Shown: positions 17,765-26,354, counted from the stretch's first letter. The stretch is DNA of 64,000 bases from Methanoflorens sp963701995 (GCA_963701995.1 OY969693.1:930001-994000), one strand, 5' to 3'. Numbers and translations: made by a program. Notes: generated from the letters alone by a model not told the origin.

Positions 17765-19105
17765 ATGATCTTCAGCGCTGATGAAATACTCGAGACACTC
17801 GACATGATTCTCTACGAGCATCTCGACATACGGACAGTCACTGTAGGAATCAACTTGATGGGCTGCGTGCGAGACGACCCTGAACGAATGGCCCAAGCTG
17901 TGCACGATCGGATCGTGTCTATTGCGTCTAAGCTGCGCTCAGAAGCCGATCGAACGGTCGAGCGGTATTCGTTGCCGATAGTAAACAAGCGCATCTCGGT
18001 AACTCCTATTGGTTCCTTGATCGACGTCCATCCGCAATCTGGTCCATTGATGGCACGCGCGATGGACGAAGCTGCGTCCGAGTTGAACGTCGACTTTATC
18101 GGTGGCTACTCGGCCCTCGTCCAGAAAGGCTTTACAATCGGGACTGAGGCACTTGTGAGCTCGATTCCGGAGGCATTGAGCACGACAGAAAAGGTGTGTG
18201 CCTCCGTGAACATCGCTACGACCAAAGCGGGCATCAACATCGAGGCCGCGCTCCGAATGGGTAGAGTTATCAAGGAGCTTGCTCGCATCGATCCGCAGCT
18301 TTGTACCCGTTTGGTTACCTTTGCAAACGCGCCACCTGATAATCCGTTTATGGCCGGTGCCTTTCACGGTCCAGGCGAACCCGAATCGGTCGTGAACGTG
18401 GGTATATCGGGTCCTGGCGTCATTAGGGCGGTAGTGGAGAGAATGGGGGATTGCGATCTCGGTCAGCTTGCCGAGGTTGTCAAACGTGCCGCATTCAAGA
18501 TAACGCGCGTGGGGGAGTTGGTAGGTAAAGAGATAGCAGCACGAATGAATGTTGATTTCGGAATTGTCGACCTCTCGTTAGCGCCTACCCCCCAGAAGGG
18601 GGACTCTGTCGCACAGATCATCGAAGCAATGGGGATTGAGCGGTGCGGAGCGCCTGGAACGACTGCTGCACTCGCTATGCTTACTGATGCTGTAAAGAAA
18701 GGGGGCGCGATGGCGTCTTCACGCGTAGGGGGCCTCAGTGGCGCGTTCATACCGGTCAGCGAAGATGCTGGCATGGCTGAAGCAATCCGCGTCGGCGCCA
18801 TCGGGCTTGAGAAACTTGAGGCACTGACGTCCGTATGTTCGGTTGGGCTTGACATGGTGTGCATTCCTTCTGCGACACCCGCCGAGACAATCGCGGGAAT
18901 AATTGCTGATGAGTGCGCGATCGGGGTCATCAACGACAAAACGACGGGTGTGCGGCTTATTCCCGTAGGAAAGGAAGGCGACTTGATTGAGTTCGGTGGG
19001 TTGCTCGGGGCTGCGCCTGTGGTGCCAATCAAGGCATTTAGCTCCGAAAAGTTCATCAAAAGAGGCGGTTCGATTCCGGCGCCGCTTATGAGCCTCGGGA
19101 ATTAA
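17765..19105 (+). CDS. UPF0210 (PFL) family protein
   Basis: 446 residues. Conserved segments: LDIRTVTVGINLMGC near the start, DFIGGYSALVQKGFT, FANAPPDNPFMAGAFHGPGE, NVGISGPGVIRAVVER, DLSLAPTPQKGDSVA and CSVGLDMVCIPSATPAETIAG (in two blocks). This family (DUF711/UPF0210) occurs in bacteria and archaea and has a pyruvate-formate-lyase-like fold; its reaction is unknown. AAAGGGGA precedes the ATG. It is intact and of normal length. Confidence 0.9.
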   Translation: MIFSADEILETLDMILYEHLDIRTVTVGINLMGCVRDDPERMAQAVHDRIVSIASKLRSEADRTVERYSLPIVNKRISVTPIGSLIDVHPQSGPLMARAMDEAASELNVDFIGGYSALVQKGFTIGTEALVSSIPEALSTTEKVCASVNIATTKAGINIEAALRMGRVIKELARIDPQLCTRLVTFANAPPDNPFMAGAFHGPGEPESVVNVGISGPGVIRAVVERMGDCDLGQLAEVVKRAAFKITRVGELVGKEIAARMNVDFGIVDLSLAPTPQKGDSVAQIIEAMGIERCGAPGTTAALAMLTDAVKKGGAMASSRVGGLSGAFIPVSEDAGMAEAIRVGAIGLEKLEALTSVCSVGLDMVCIPSATPAETIAGIIADECAIGVINDKTTGVRLIPVGKEGDLIEFGGLLGAAPVVPIKAFSSEKFIKRGGSIPAPLMSLGN

Positions 19106-19149
19106 CGAAACCGCCCTGGCTGGCGCTTGCTCGTTGCAGAGCAGATTGA

Positions 19150-19237
19150 CGGGCCCGCTGGGATTTGAACCCAGGTTCTTGGATGTCTCCACAAAGGCTC
19201 CGAAGTCCAAGAGGATAGTCCACTACCCTACGAGCCC
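19150..19237 (-). tRNA. tRNA-Arg (anticodon UCG) with a 15-nt intron
   Basis: On the minus strand, GGGCTCG pairs with CGGGCCC plus discriminator G; T arm CTGGG-TTCAAAT-CCCAG. The anticodon region reads TTGGA-CTTCGG, then AGCCTTTGTGGAGAC, then A-TCCAA. Removing those 15 bases (19185-19199) restores a normal loop CTTCGGA with anticodon TCG. CTTC pairs with GGAG to give the central helix of a bulge-helix-bulge, with 3-base bulges GGA and ACA at the cut sites, i.e. a canonical 37/38 intron. The mature length is 73 bases. Confidence 0.93.
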
Positions 19238-19369
19238 ATAGTTATCCGAAGGAGCTTATCGGTATTGAAATTAACTCGGAAAACTACAAATAAGGGGCCC
19301 CCTTAATACTTTAGCGCATCTGGGGGGCCTGATGGCTCAAATAAGCGCGTAAGTGTTCTGCGACTTCTC

Positions 19370-20347
19370 ATGACGAACATCGAGACACAGAGAAAGCTAA
19401 TAGAAATCCTACGAATTCTCGACGAAAGCGACGAGGCTATCGGAGCACGGATGATCTCCGCAAGCTTAGGTCAACGAGGATACCCGATAGGAGAACGCGC
19501 CGTGCGCCACTATTTGGTGCTGCTTGATTACAAAAGCTTCACGACTAAAATAGGTAACGCAGGCAGAGTTATCACCGAAAAAGGCCTGAAAGAGTTGAAT
19601 GAAGCGATAGTTGGAGATCGGGTCGGATTTGTCATAACCAAGATCGACGAACTGGTTTACCGGACGAGTTTCGACCTAAAGCTGAGAAATGGTGACATCA
19701 TAGTCAATGTTGCGACTATCGACAAGAATGATTTCGATGTCGCAATAGAAGCGGCCGCCGAGACTATAGACAGCGGATATACTGTTAGTCCGTACGTGCG
19801 TCTTCTTGAGGAGGGGGATAAGGTTGGTGCCGTCTTCATTCCTTATGGGGCTGTAGGACTCGTGACTATGTGTAGCATGACTGTCGACGGCATATTGATC
19901 AAACACGGGATCCCGTCTAGCATCAAATACGGGGGGCTTCTCGGAATCAAAAACAGCCAGCCAATCGCCTACACTGATCTCATCTCATACGGCGGAACTT
20001 CGCTCGATCCGATTCAAATATTCACCGCACGACGTATGACCTCCATTTTGGCTGCAGCACGGACCGGACAAGGCATAGTACTCGCGAACGTTAGAACCGT
20101 GCCAGCTATCGCATCTGAAAAATCCATCGAACTGCTCCGGGACGCTAAAAAAGCAGGCATCGTCGGCTGGATCGAGAGCCCGCTTCAAGAAAGTTCGCCT
20201 GGAATCTGCGCTGAGAATGACGTTGTCGAGATCAACAATTACGCGGGAGCAAATCCAATGGCGGCACTGTATGAGCTGGAAATAGCCGTGAAGGTACATT
20301 CGATCTCAGCTCTCATGGATGTAAAGCTCCTTAATCAACGATTGTAA
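19370..20347 (+). CDS. nrpR: Nitrogen regulatory repressor NrpR (single-domain form)
   Basis: 325 residues: an N-terminal winged helix (residues 8-70; IGARMISASLGQRGYPIGERAVRHYL) and one NrpR (DUF128) effector domain (80-325; YGAVGLVTMCSMTVDGILIKHGIP in part, SSIKYGGLLGI). Some methanogens have two effector domains in one chain or in two genes; here there is one. NrpR represses nitrogen genes by binding GGAA-N6-TTCC and is released by 2-oxoglutarate. It lies directly upstream of glnA, whose promoter has that exact operator. I see no clear copy of the operator in front of nrpR itself. Confidence 0.92.
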   Translation: MTNIETQRKLIEILRILDESDEAIGARMISASLGQRGYPIGERAVRHYLVLLDYKSFTTKIGNAGRVITEKGLKELNEAIVGDRVGFVITKIDELVYRTSFDLKLRNGDIIVNVATIDKNDFDVAIEAAAETIDSGYTVSPYVRLLEEGDKVGAVFIPYGAVGLVTMCSMTVDGILIKHGIPSSIKYGGLLGIKNSQPIAYTDLISYGGTSLDPIQIFTARRMTSILAAARTGQGIVLANVRTVPAIASEKSIELLRDAKKAGIVGWIESPLQESSPGICAENDVVEINNYAGANPMAALYELEIAVKVHSISALMDVKLLNQRL

Positions 20348-20412
20348 ACACCGCTCAGTCGACCGTGCTGCGTAGTGCTGCGATCCGCATTCCCCCGCAG
20401 GGTGGCGTGTTG

Positions 20413-20457
20413 GAAATGTTTATATTTCATTACCGCCTAAAGCGGAACGTAATTTCC
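20413..20457 (+). promoter_or_regulatory. glnA promoter with NrpR operator
   Basis: A TATA element TTTATAT lies at 20419-20425. GGAA-CGTAAT-TTCC at 20444-20457 matches the known NrpR operator GGAA-N6-TTCC exactly and falls where transcription should begin. A second dyad, GAAAT-GTTTAT-ATTTC (20413-20428), covers the TATA box and could be a weaker site, though it departs from the consensus. This predicts repression of glnA by NrpR under nitrogen sufficiency. Confidence 0.85.
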
Positions 20458-20486
20458 TACCAAGAATTACGAACAGGAGATTTTCC

Positions 20487-21818
20487 ATGGCAGAAACGAA
20501 GGACAAAGACTATGTTGTAGCCCAAGTCGAAGAACAGGACATCAAGTTCATTCGACTCTGGTTTACGGACATCCTCGGCGCTCTGAAAAGCTTTGCAATA
20601 ACAAGCGACGAGCTCGAAGGGGCTCTCGATGAAGGAATGGGCTTCGATGGCTCCTCAATCATCGGCTATCAAACGATTGAGGAGTCAGATATGATTGCGA
20701 AGCCCGATCCCAGCACCTTTGCGATATTGCCTTGGCGGCCAAAAGAAAAGGGTGTCGCACGAATCATCTGTGACGTGCTTGAACCGTCGGGGAGGCCATA
20801 TGAGGGGGATCCCAGGTACGTCCTAAAAAGAAATCTCCAGCGAGCAGAGAAGAAAGGCCTCACATTCAACATTGGGCCGGAACTTGAGTATTTCTATTTT
20901 GCAAACAATCAATGCGCCGATATCATTGATACCGGCGGGTACTTCGATCTTACCCCCTTGGATCAGGCGACTGACCTTCGGAGAGACACGATATTTGCGC
21001 TGCAAGACATGGGCATTCATGTCGAGTATAGTCACCACGAGGTTGGCCCTAGCCAACACGAGATTGATCTCCGCTACGCGGACGCTTTGACCATGTCTGA
21101 CAGCGTCATGACGTACCGCCTCGTCGTTAAGGAGATCGCGCTCCGGGCAGGCTACTATGCCACGTTTATGCCGAAGCCCATACTTGGTGAGAACGGAAGC
21201 GGCATGCATACGCACCAATCACTGTTTAGGGGAAAGAAGAATGCATTTTTCGACCCCAATGACATGTACCATCTGTCAGACCTGGGTAAAGGATTCATTG
21301 CGGGGCAGTTGAAGCACGTAAACGAATTCTGTCTCGTCATGAGCCAATGGGTGAACTCGTACAAGCGACTCGTCCCCGGCTATGAAGCGCCTGTTTACAT
21401 CTCGTGGGCGCGGCGAAATAGATCCGCACTGATAAGAGTGCCAATGTATAAGCCCGGAAACGAGCTCGCAACGAGAGCGGAGCTGCGTTGCCCCGATCCG
21501 GCCTGTAATCCCTATCTCACCTTTGCAGTGATGCTCGCAAGCGGGCTCGACGGAATCGAAAAGGGCTACGACCTCCCTGACCCCGTTGAGAAGGACATCT
21601 TCAAAATGACGCCGCAACAGCTCGATGCGCACGGCATTGGCTCACTCCCCGAGAACTTGGGACTTGCCATAAAAGAGACCGAGAACTCTGAACTCGTGCG
21701 ACGCGCACTCGGCAATCACGTCTTTGACCGCTTCATCCAACTCAAAAAGAAAGAGTGGGAGGAGTATCGCATCCAGGTGTCGGAGTACGAGATCGGACGG
21801 TACCTGCCTGTTTTGTAA
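20487..21818 (+). CDS. glnA: Glutamine synthetase, type I
   Basis: 443 residues, typical of the archaeal/Firmicutes I-alpha form: no adenylylation loop. Motifs: FDGSSIIGY (beta-grasp domain), NIGPELEYFYF and HEVGPSQHEIDL (metal ligands), KPILGENGSGMHTHQSL (ATP/glutamate site), RRNRSALIRVP and the C-terminal EYEIGRYLPVL. It makes glutamine from glutamate, ammonia and ATP. AGGAG precedes the ATG. It is controlled by the adjacent NrpR through the operator upstream, and the I-alpha form is also expected to bind PII or NrpR-linked signals. Confidence 0.97.
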   Translation: MAETKDKDYVVAQVEEQDIKFIRLWFTDILGALKSFAITSDELEGALDEGMGFDGSSIIGYQTIEESDMIAKPDPSTFAILPWRPKEKGVARIICDVLEPSGRPYEGDPRYVLKRNLQRAEKKGLTFNIGPELEYFYFANNQCADIIDTGGYFDLTPLDQATDLRRDTIFALQDMGIHVEYSHHEVGPSQHEIDLRYADALTMSDSVMTYRLVVKEIALRAGYYATFMPKPILGENGSGMHTHQSLFRGKKNAFFDPNDMYHLSDLGKGFIAGQLKHVNEFCLVMSQWVNSYKRLVPGYEAPVYISWARRNRSALIRVPMYKPGNELATRAELRCPDPACNPYLTFAVMLASGLDGIEKGYDLPDPVEKDIFKMTPQQLDAHGIGSLPENLGLAIKETENSELVRRALGNHVFDRFIQLKKKEWEEYRIQVSEYEIGRYLPVL

Positions 21819-21865
21819 AGAGCGTTTTGGGGCGGAGAACTGGCGGGCTGTTCCGCTCTGATCGC

Positions 21866-21874
21866 TTTTTTTTT
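21866..21874 (+). terminator. T-run terminator after glnA
   Basis: A run of nine T residues 48 bases after the glnA stop, followed by a further T-rich stretch, preceded by a GC-rich imperfect hairpin. Runs of T end archaeal transcripts. The converging gene stops at 21887. Confidence 0.6.
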
Positions 21875-21886
21875 GTTCTTTGTTCT

Positions 21887-22573
21887 CTATCGGACGAGAT
21901 CGACCGGGATTATCTCTTCGTGAATCGCCGTCGAAAGAATAACGCCGGCAGCGCCGAGATCTTCGAGCGTATCCAAGTCTTCACTGTTCTTTATTCCGCC
22001 AGCGACAACAATTGGATGTCCCGAAACGTCGATCACCCTCTCTATGAAATCAAAGTCGACCCCGTGCTTCGTTCCCACCAGGTTGATGTTCAGTACGAGC
22101 AGTTCGCTCATCTTGTAAAGGTTCATCTTCTCGATAACCTCGAGAGGATCTCCGGAAAGTGCTGGATCGGGGGATATTGCGCTTCCCTCCCTGATGTCGA
22201 TGCTAACGGCGATCCGCATCGATTGAGCTGCTCGAATCACGTCGAGGCGGCCCGTTTCGGTGCCAATTATCGCTGTATCACCGATTCGCTCGGCCTCTCG
22301 GACGTCATCGAGCCGCCGGATCCCTATGTCAATGAGGGTTTTTGTGCGTGCGCCTATGCGTTGGATAATGAGTGAGTTGCTACCCCAACCGAGGATCCGA
22401 TCGAGATCCGCGATGTACGTCCTCCTCGGCTTAATGGCGTCAACGACATTTAGCGGATCTGATGTCGTGCAGATCTTACTATGGCGTTCAATGGGTTCAT
22501 ATCGTTCTCGATCGCCTTTGTAGCCTTTTACGACGACTCCGCCTCGAATGTCCATTGCAAAGATAATATCCAT
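21887..22573 (-). CDS. HisA/HisF-related TIM-barrel protein
   Basis: 228 residues from MDIIFAMDIRGG. Resembles HisA (ProFAR isomerase) in its start (MDIRGGVVVKG), YIADLDRILG, LIDIGIRRLDDV, IIGTETG and IVVAGGIKNSEDL, but is the separate archaeal hisAF-related group (COG1411 type) whose substrate is unknown. GTGAGGAG precedes the ATG at 22573. A longer frame to 22909 overlaps the next gene on the same strand and is not real. The family is common in methanogens, which suggests a cofactor pathway (inference). Confidence 0.85.
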   Translation of the reverse strand: MDIIFAMDIRGGVVVKGYKGDRERYEPIERHSKICTTSDPLNVVDAIKPRRTYIADLDRILGWGSNSLIIQRIGARTKTLIDIGIRRLDDVREAERIGDTAIIGTETGRLDVIRAAQSMRIAVSIDIREGSAISPDPALSGDPLEVIEKMNLYKMSELLVLNINLVGTKHGVDFDFIERVIDVSGHPIVVAGGIKNSEDLDTLEDLGAAGVILSTAIHEEIIPVDLVR

Positions 22574-22721
22574 CGGTTCACTCCTCACTAAGCATATCGT
22601 CCGCACGGGAAAAACGTATTGGTCTCGCTTGATTTCGCTGTGGTGAACGGACTGCGCGGCGGCGGTACACATCAAAACGTCCGCGTGTCGCGGGAAGCAC
22701 CGCTTGCCGGAACAACAGAGG

Positions 22722-23645
22722 TCAGAGTCGGGCCAAAAGCTCCTGTTTCTTGGCCGCGAACTCGTCCTCGGTGATGACTCCTTGCTCTTTGAGATCGGCC
22801 AAATTACCCAGCAATGTACACGGGTCGGCGGCCTGTCTGCCGGGTTCGCCCCGTCGTGCTTCGAATGCCTCGGTGAACCCAGCACCGATAATGGCAATTG
22901 GAATGGCAAACGTGGCTATGCCTAAGAACATTGCAAAAACTGCCAAGAATTGCCCGAGCGCTGTCGTGGGGACGAGATCGCCGTAGCCAACGGTGGTCAG
23001 GGTCTGCGCAGCCCACCAGCCAGCAGCAGGAATGCTTGAAAAATCGCGCGGGTCTGAGCCATGCTCAATAATGAACATGAAACTTGAGAACGTTATCAGC
23101 AAGATTAGGTCGATTGCCAGCGCAGTAACGAGCTCGTTTTTTTTCGCTTTCAGAACATCGGTGACGAATTTGAATACACTGGAGTACGTGAGCAGCTTGA
23201 GGATGATGAGGATTATCGCCGCGTTTACGAATACTTCTGTTCCTGGAAACAACGGCTTGACATAAAAAGGCACAATGACAAGCAGATTTACGAGCAGGGA
23301 CGTTGTAAACAGGCATTTTAATCTGCCTTTGATCGGACCTCTGAACCGCGGATCTACCGTGCACGACCATAAGCGTAGCAGCAGTTCGATGGTAAAAACC
23401 GCGATCGCAAAAGCAAACACTGCGGTAAAGAGGCCGTGGTATCGTTGGTATATGTCGCTGTAGCTGGCGAGTATGACGACACCTACGAGTAGCCAGATCA
23501 ATGCTATCAAAAAGAAGCGAACGCGCGTAGCTGTGGAAACATCACGACGATGCGCCGCAACGATTCGGGCCTCGCCTACAGAGGCGGGGGCGGGCTGGAA
23601 GATTTCATATACACGGCGCTTCAGTTCGTCATTTTGCTTGGACAT
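22722..23645 (-). CDS. Six-TM potassium channel with C-terminal SHOCT domain
   Basis: 307 residues. Six membrane segments are visible between 42 and 255, with pore helix and selectivity filter TTVGYGD at 217-223. The S4 region (about 145-170) has few regularly spaced arginines, so voltage sensing may be weak. After the last helix a linker leads to a C-terminal SHOCT-type helix pair (LGNLADLKEQGVITEDEFAAKK, in two parts, 278-307), common in membrane-associated oligomers. The gene is on its own between hisA-like and an IS remnant. Confidence 0.87.
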   Translation of the reverse strand: MSKQNDELKRRVYEIFQPAPASVGEARIVAAHRRDVSTATRVRFFLIALIWLLVGVVILASYSDIYQRYHGLFTAVFAFAIAVFTIELLLRLWSCTVDPRFRGPIKGRLKCLFTTSLLVNLLVIVPFYVKPLFPGTEVFVNAAIILIILKLLTYSSVFKFVTDVLKAKKNELVTALAIDLILLITFSSFMFIIEHGSDPRDFSSIPAAGWWAAQTLTTVGYGDLVPTTALGQFLAVFAMFLGIATFAIPIAIIGAGFTEAFEARRGEPGRQAADPCTLLGNLADLKEQGVITEDEFAAKKQELLARL

Positions 23646-23860
23646 GCCCGGCTTCGAGGTTCTGAATCGAGATAGTGCACCTCAATAGTGAACGTCAATT
23701 TGCATATAAATGCGTTGTGATCTTCCACGAGCGCTGTTCCGTGATCTAGAGTCGCGGGCCGCGGCAGTTGTCAACACATTGACGTTCTGAGTTGATCACC
23801 TGTTAAAAAGTCAAGCTTGAGGTATGGCATTCACGGACGAAGAGGCGTATGAAGATTTAG

Positions 23861-24646
23861 GTGTCGGGTAAGAGCTGCAACAAGAAGTTCACACTCGAAT
23901 TTGAGGCTGGCTTTGAGAAGATGCAAGTCGTCAAAGATGGTGACGGTCTTTAGACCTCTTACTTTTAAGGAACGTCGCTAAGGAAGATTGTAGACCACCT
24001 TGAGCAGTTCTGCGAGCGAAAAGTAGACCACACAACCGTTCTTTATTGGGTGAAGAAGTACAGCGCGATAATCAGTCAATATGCTGAAACGCTCTCGCCT
24101 CAATTAGGTGGTATTTGGCACGCTGACGAAATGAAGGTCAAAACAAAGCGGGATGAATGGTCGTGGCTATGGCACGTTATGGACAGCGAGACGCGGTTTA
24201 TGGTGGCAAATCTCGTTACCAAGAAGCGTGAGGTGCAGGATGCTCAAGAGCTGTTCAAGGAGGCAAGAGAAGCGGGTAAGCCGGAATTCCTCATCACTGA
24301 CGGCTTGCAGTCGTATCACAAGGCGTTCAACAAGGAGTTTTACGACCACCACCAAGAGAGCGAGCACGTTGTGGCTGAGGGGTTGACGGCGCGGAGTAAT
24401 AATAACAAGGTCGAACGCTTGCACAATACGGTCAGAGAACGCGTTAAGGTAATGAGAGGGCTGCACAGCGACAAGTCGGCTGCGGTGTTTAATGATGGGT
24501 TCAAAGCCTATTACAACTTCGTGAGGCCGAATCAGGCTCTAAAGGGGAAAACGCCTGCCGAAGTAGCGGGGGTAGATTTGGAATTGGGAGAAAACAAGTG
24601 GTTGGGGCTGTTGAAGAAGGCGATGGAGAATGCGAAGGGGTTATAG
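23861..24646 (+). pseudogene. Transposase remnant (IS6/IS240-type DDE), dead
   Basis: From 23873 one frame reads KSCNKKFTLEF (end of an N-terminal zinc ribbon), then a TAG at 23951 and TAA at 23966, then GTSLRKIVDHLEQF (helix-turn-helix) and an intact DDE domain from 24050. Catalytic residues: Asp in WHADEMKV, Asp in LITDGLQSYHK, Glu in NNKVERLHNTVRER. The open part gives 198 residues. With two stops and no start it is not functional. I could not identify clear terminal inverted repeats. It abuts the nuclease module: the next gene's stop is two bases away. Confidence 0.8.
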
Positions 24647-24647
24647 T

Positions 24648-25589
24648 TCAGTTTGGCAATTTTGAATCTAGGTATTTGTACAGCACGTCTGGGAAGTCTT
24701 GTCGCTCTAATACATTTGGGAAAATTGCGAAGTTCTCTTTGTCGTACCTGCGGATTTTTTGAAACCTTTCGCCGTGTCCGATAATAATAGCGCCAAATTG
24801 GGCCCCATAAAGATGCATGCTTCCGTAAAACGCTCTTACGTCTTTCCACCCAAATTTCTTGTCCATTTTGCATTCAATGAGTGCCAATGGGCGCTCTTCG
24901 TGCTGGATTAGGCAATCAAGTTGCCCTATTGAATCACAGTCAAGGCAAGATTCTTTAGTTATTCCCTCGAGGGTTTCTAAATCAACTGCTTCGAGGTCCA
25001 CTACTTCTACGTTTTGATAAACCTCATAACTAGTGTGCGCCAAATGCTCTTTTATCAGAGCATAGGTCCACAGTTCAAGCATCTTGCCTATGTTATCTGA
25101 CTTAATCCACGGCTCATATAGGACGTCTGCGATTTTATAAAAAGTTCCATAGACTTCTGTTGCTTGTTTTGAATCTCGCTCAGCATGAATAAGGGTAAGC
25201 TCACCATTATAATCAGCAACGTAGGACTGAGGTTTAAAAATCCCTAAATCACACGCGTCAGTACATAAATTCTCAAATGCGATGTTATTTTTGCCGCAAA
25301 CTGCACTTGCGGTGCGTCGCATTTTCTCAAAAAAATCCAGAAATTCGTGTCCGGTCTTTTTGCAATATATCTCAGGGAAAACCTTCAAGGACTCCACAAG
25401 TTCACAGAGTCCCTTATCAGTGCTAAAAAGGTTGCCAAAAACCTCTCCGATAAATAATTTTCTGAGGTTGATGTCAGCTTCCAACTTTTTCGAAAGCTTC
25501 AAAAAGCAACCTTCGGTTAGTTCTTTCTCTTCCGGGCTAGGCAGAAATTTCCATTTGACCTTGCTTTGGACAGTATTTCTTGTAGACAT
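24648..25589 (-). CDS. Predicted PD-(D/E)XK nuclease, Card1/Can-like C-terminal domain
   Basis: 313 residues. The C-terminal half has a restriction-endonuclease-like core: KMLELWTYALI (Glu172), GQLDCLIQHEERPLALIECKM (Asp225, Glu239, Lys241) and AFYGSMHLYGAQFGAIIIGHG. The first 160 residues are unlike anything I recognise, contain several cysteines (about 61, 76, 98, 109, 113) and may be a sensor or partner-binding domain. It resembles the nuclease half of Card1/Can proteins, but I see no CARF domain. Its start overlaps the upstream gene by 53 bases, so the two are co-translated. Confidence 0.65.
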   Translation of the reverse strand: MSTRNTVQSKVKWKFLPSPEEKELTEGCFLKLSKKLEADINLRKLFIGEVFGNLFSTDKGLCELVESLKVFPEIYCKKTGHEFLDFFEKMRRTASAVCGKNNIAFENLCTDACDLGIFKPQSYVADYNGELTLIHAERDSKQATEVYGTFYKIADVLYEPWIKSDNIGKMLELWTYALIKEHLAHTSYEVYQNVEVVDLEAVDLETLEGITKESCLDCDSIGQLDCLIQHEERPLALIECKMDKKFGWKDVRAFYGSMHLYGAQFGAIIIGHGERFQKIRRYDKENFAIFPNVLERQDFPDVLYKYLDSKLPN

Positions 25590-25971
25590 ATGCCAGTATC
25601 AGGTCAAGGCGCGTCCTACTGAGCTTTTTCAGCGTTTCGAGAGATTGTTCGTCAGTGATGTATCGGTCTGAGATACCTACCTCCTCTGACCTAGACAAAC
25701 TGTACGAGTATTTGATATAATCTCCGAGTTGCTCCTTCTCTTCTATGACATCGCCGTGCAACATAAGCGTCTCTATAACATCAGCCAAATCTGGCGAATA
25801 TGGCCCGTAATAGTGCCTCGAAAAATCGAAAGACTTGCGGAGCCCGAGCTCCTGCTGTCCTAAAAAAATCATTTTCTGAAAACGAGTCCGCCCTTCAATC
25901 TTTCCTACCTGTTTCAACACGGAAAGCACTAGCTCGCTTTTTTTTTCGAAGTCTTCTTCGCTCATGTGCAC
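25537..25971 (-). CDS. YwgA/Panacea-like small protein, partner of the nuclease
   Basis: 144 residues from the GTG at 25971, chosen because GGAGGTGA stands six bases before it; an ATG two codons later (MSEEDFEKK) is possible, while the longer frame to 26115 is unlikely. Features: VLKQVGKIEGRTRFQKMIFLG, DFSRHYYGPYSPDLADVIETL, and a helical C-terminus. This KTKLQK...YGPYS pattern is typical of YwgA-like proteins and recalls the Panacea/DUF4065 antitoxin group. I infer that it controls or targets the downstream nuclease. Confidence 0.6.
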   Translation of the reverse strand: MHMSEEDFEKKSELVLSVLKQVGKIEGRTRFQKMIFLGQQELGLRKSFDFSRHYYGPYSPDLADVIETLMLHGDVIEEKEQLGDYIKYSYSLSRSEEVGISDRYITDEQSLETLKKLSRTRLDLILAYVYKKYCPKQGQMEISA

Positions 25972-26250
25972 CGTGTCACCTCCACCACAAGCTTGCGAAT
26001 TAGGCTCGTTGCGTGATGTTGACCGCGAGGGTATATACATCTTCCTCCCTGAACGCACTAGGCTTGCAAGAAGCCGCCAACCCTTTCTTAACAACCCATT
26101 TTTAACAACGCTCATTTTAACAGCACCTTTCTTAGAAACAGTTAATGCTAATCACGCTAAATCGTTGGCGGGGCAGTGACTCTCTAGTTTCAAGGGGCTA
26201 TTCTTTCCCCCGACTTCTCCTTCCCAGAGGGTCAATGCTCTTTTGGGTTT

Positions 26251-26303
26251 TTCACCGGTTCACCAACCGCTTTTTCACCACTTGATTTCACCGGAGTTTC
26301 ACC
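26251..26303. repeat. Cluster of five TTCACC motifs
   Basis: TTCACC occurs at 26251, 26259, 26274, 26287 and 26298, in the 424-base non-coding stretch (25972-26395) between the nuclease module and the heat-shock operon. Spacing is irregular (8, 15, 13, 11). It could be a regulatory cluster for either divergent unit or a decayed repeat. The rest of the stretch holds the heat-shock promoter. Confidence 0.4.
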
Positions 26304-26321
26304 AGAGCCGATTTGACTAAC

Positions 26322-26354
26322 TTTTATATAGAATTGAAACTAACTATAAGTTAG
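26322..26354 (+). promoter_or_regulatory. Heat-shock promoter with HSR1-type operator
   Basis: A TATA box TTTTATATA lies at 26322-26330. CTAAC-TATAA-GTTAG at 26340-26354 is an exact copy of the operator CTAAC-N5-GTTAG reported for the Archaeoglobus fulgidus heat-shock regulator HSR1, placed just before the transcription start. One more CTAAC half-site is at 26317-26321 on the other side of the TATA box. Binding here would block initiation of the downstream operon. Confidence 0.85.

Noticed and set aside
17505..17768. An 87-codon open frame after tRNA-Arg(UCU)
   Set aside because: It has no family likeness, overlaps the UPF0210 start, and shows no coding signal.
21884..22909. Long extension of the HisA-like frame to 22909
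   Set aside because: It overlaps the K+ channel gene on the same strand; the family start MDIIFAMDIRGG at 22573 has its own ribosome binding site.
23820..24650. A complete insertion sequence
   Set aside because: I found two in-frame stops, no start and no convincing terminal inverted repeats or target duplication, so I call only a transposase remnant.
24648..25589. CARF-containing CRISPR ancillary nuclease
   Set aside because: The nuclease core resembles Card1/Can proteins, but I see no CARF fold motifs and no CRISPR or cas genes nearby.
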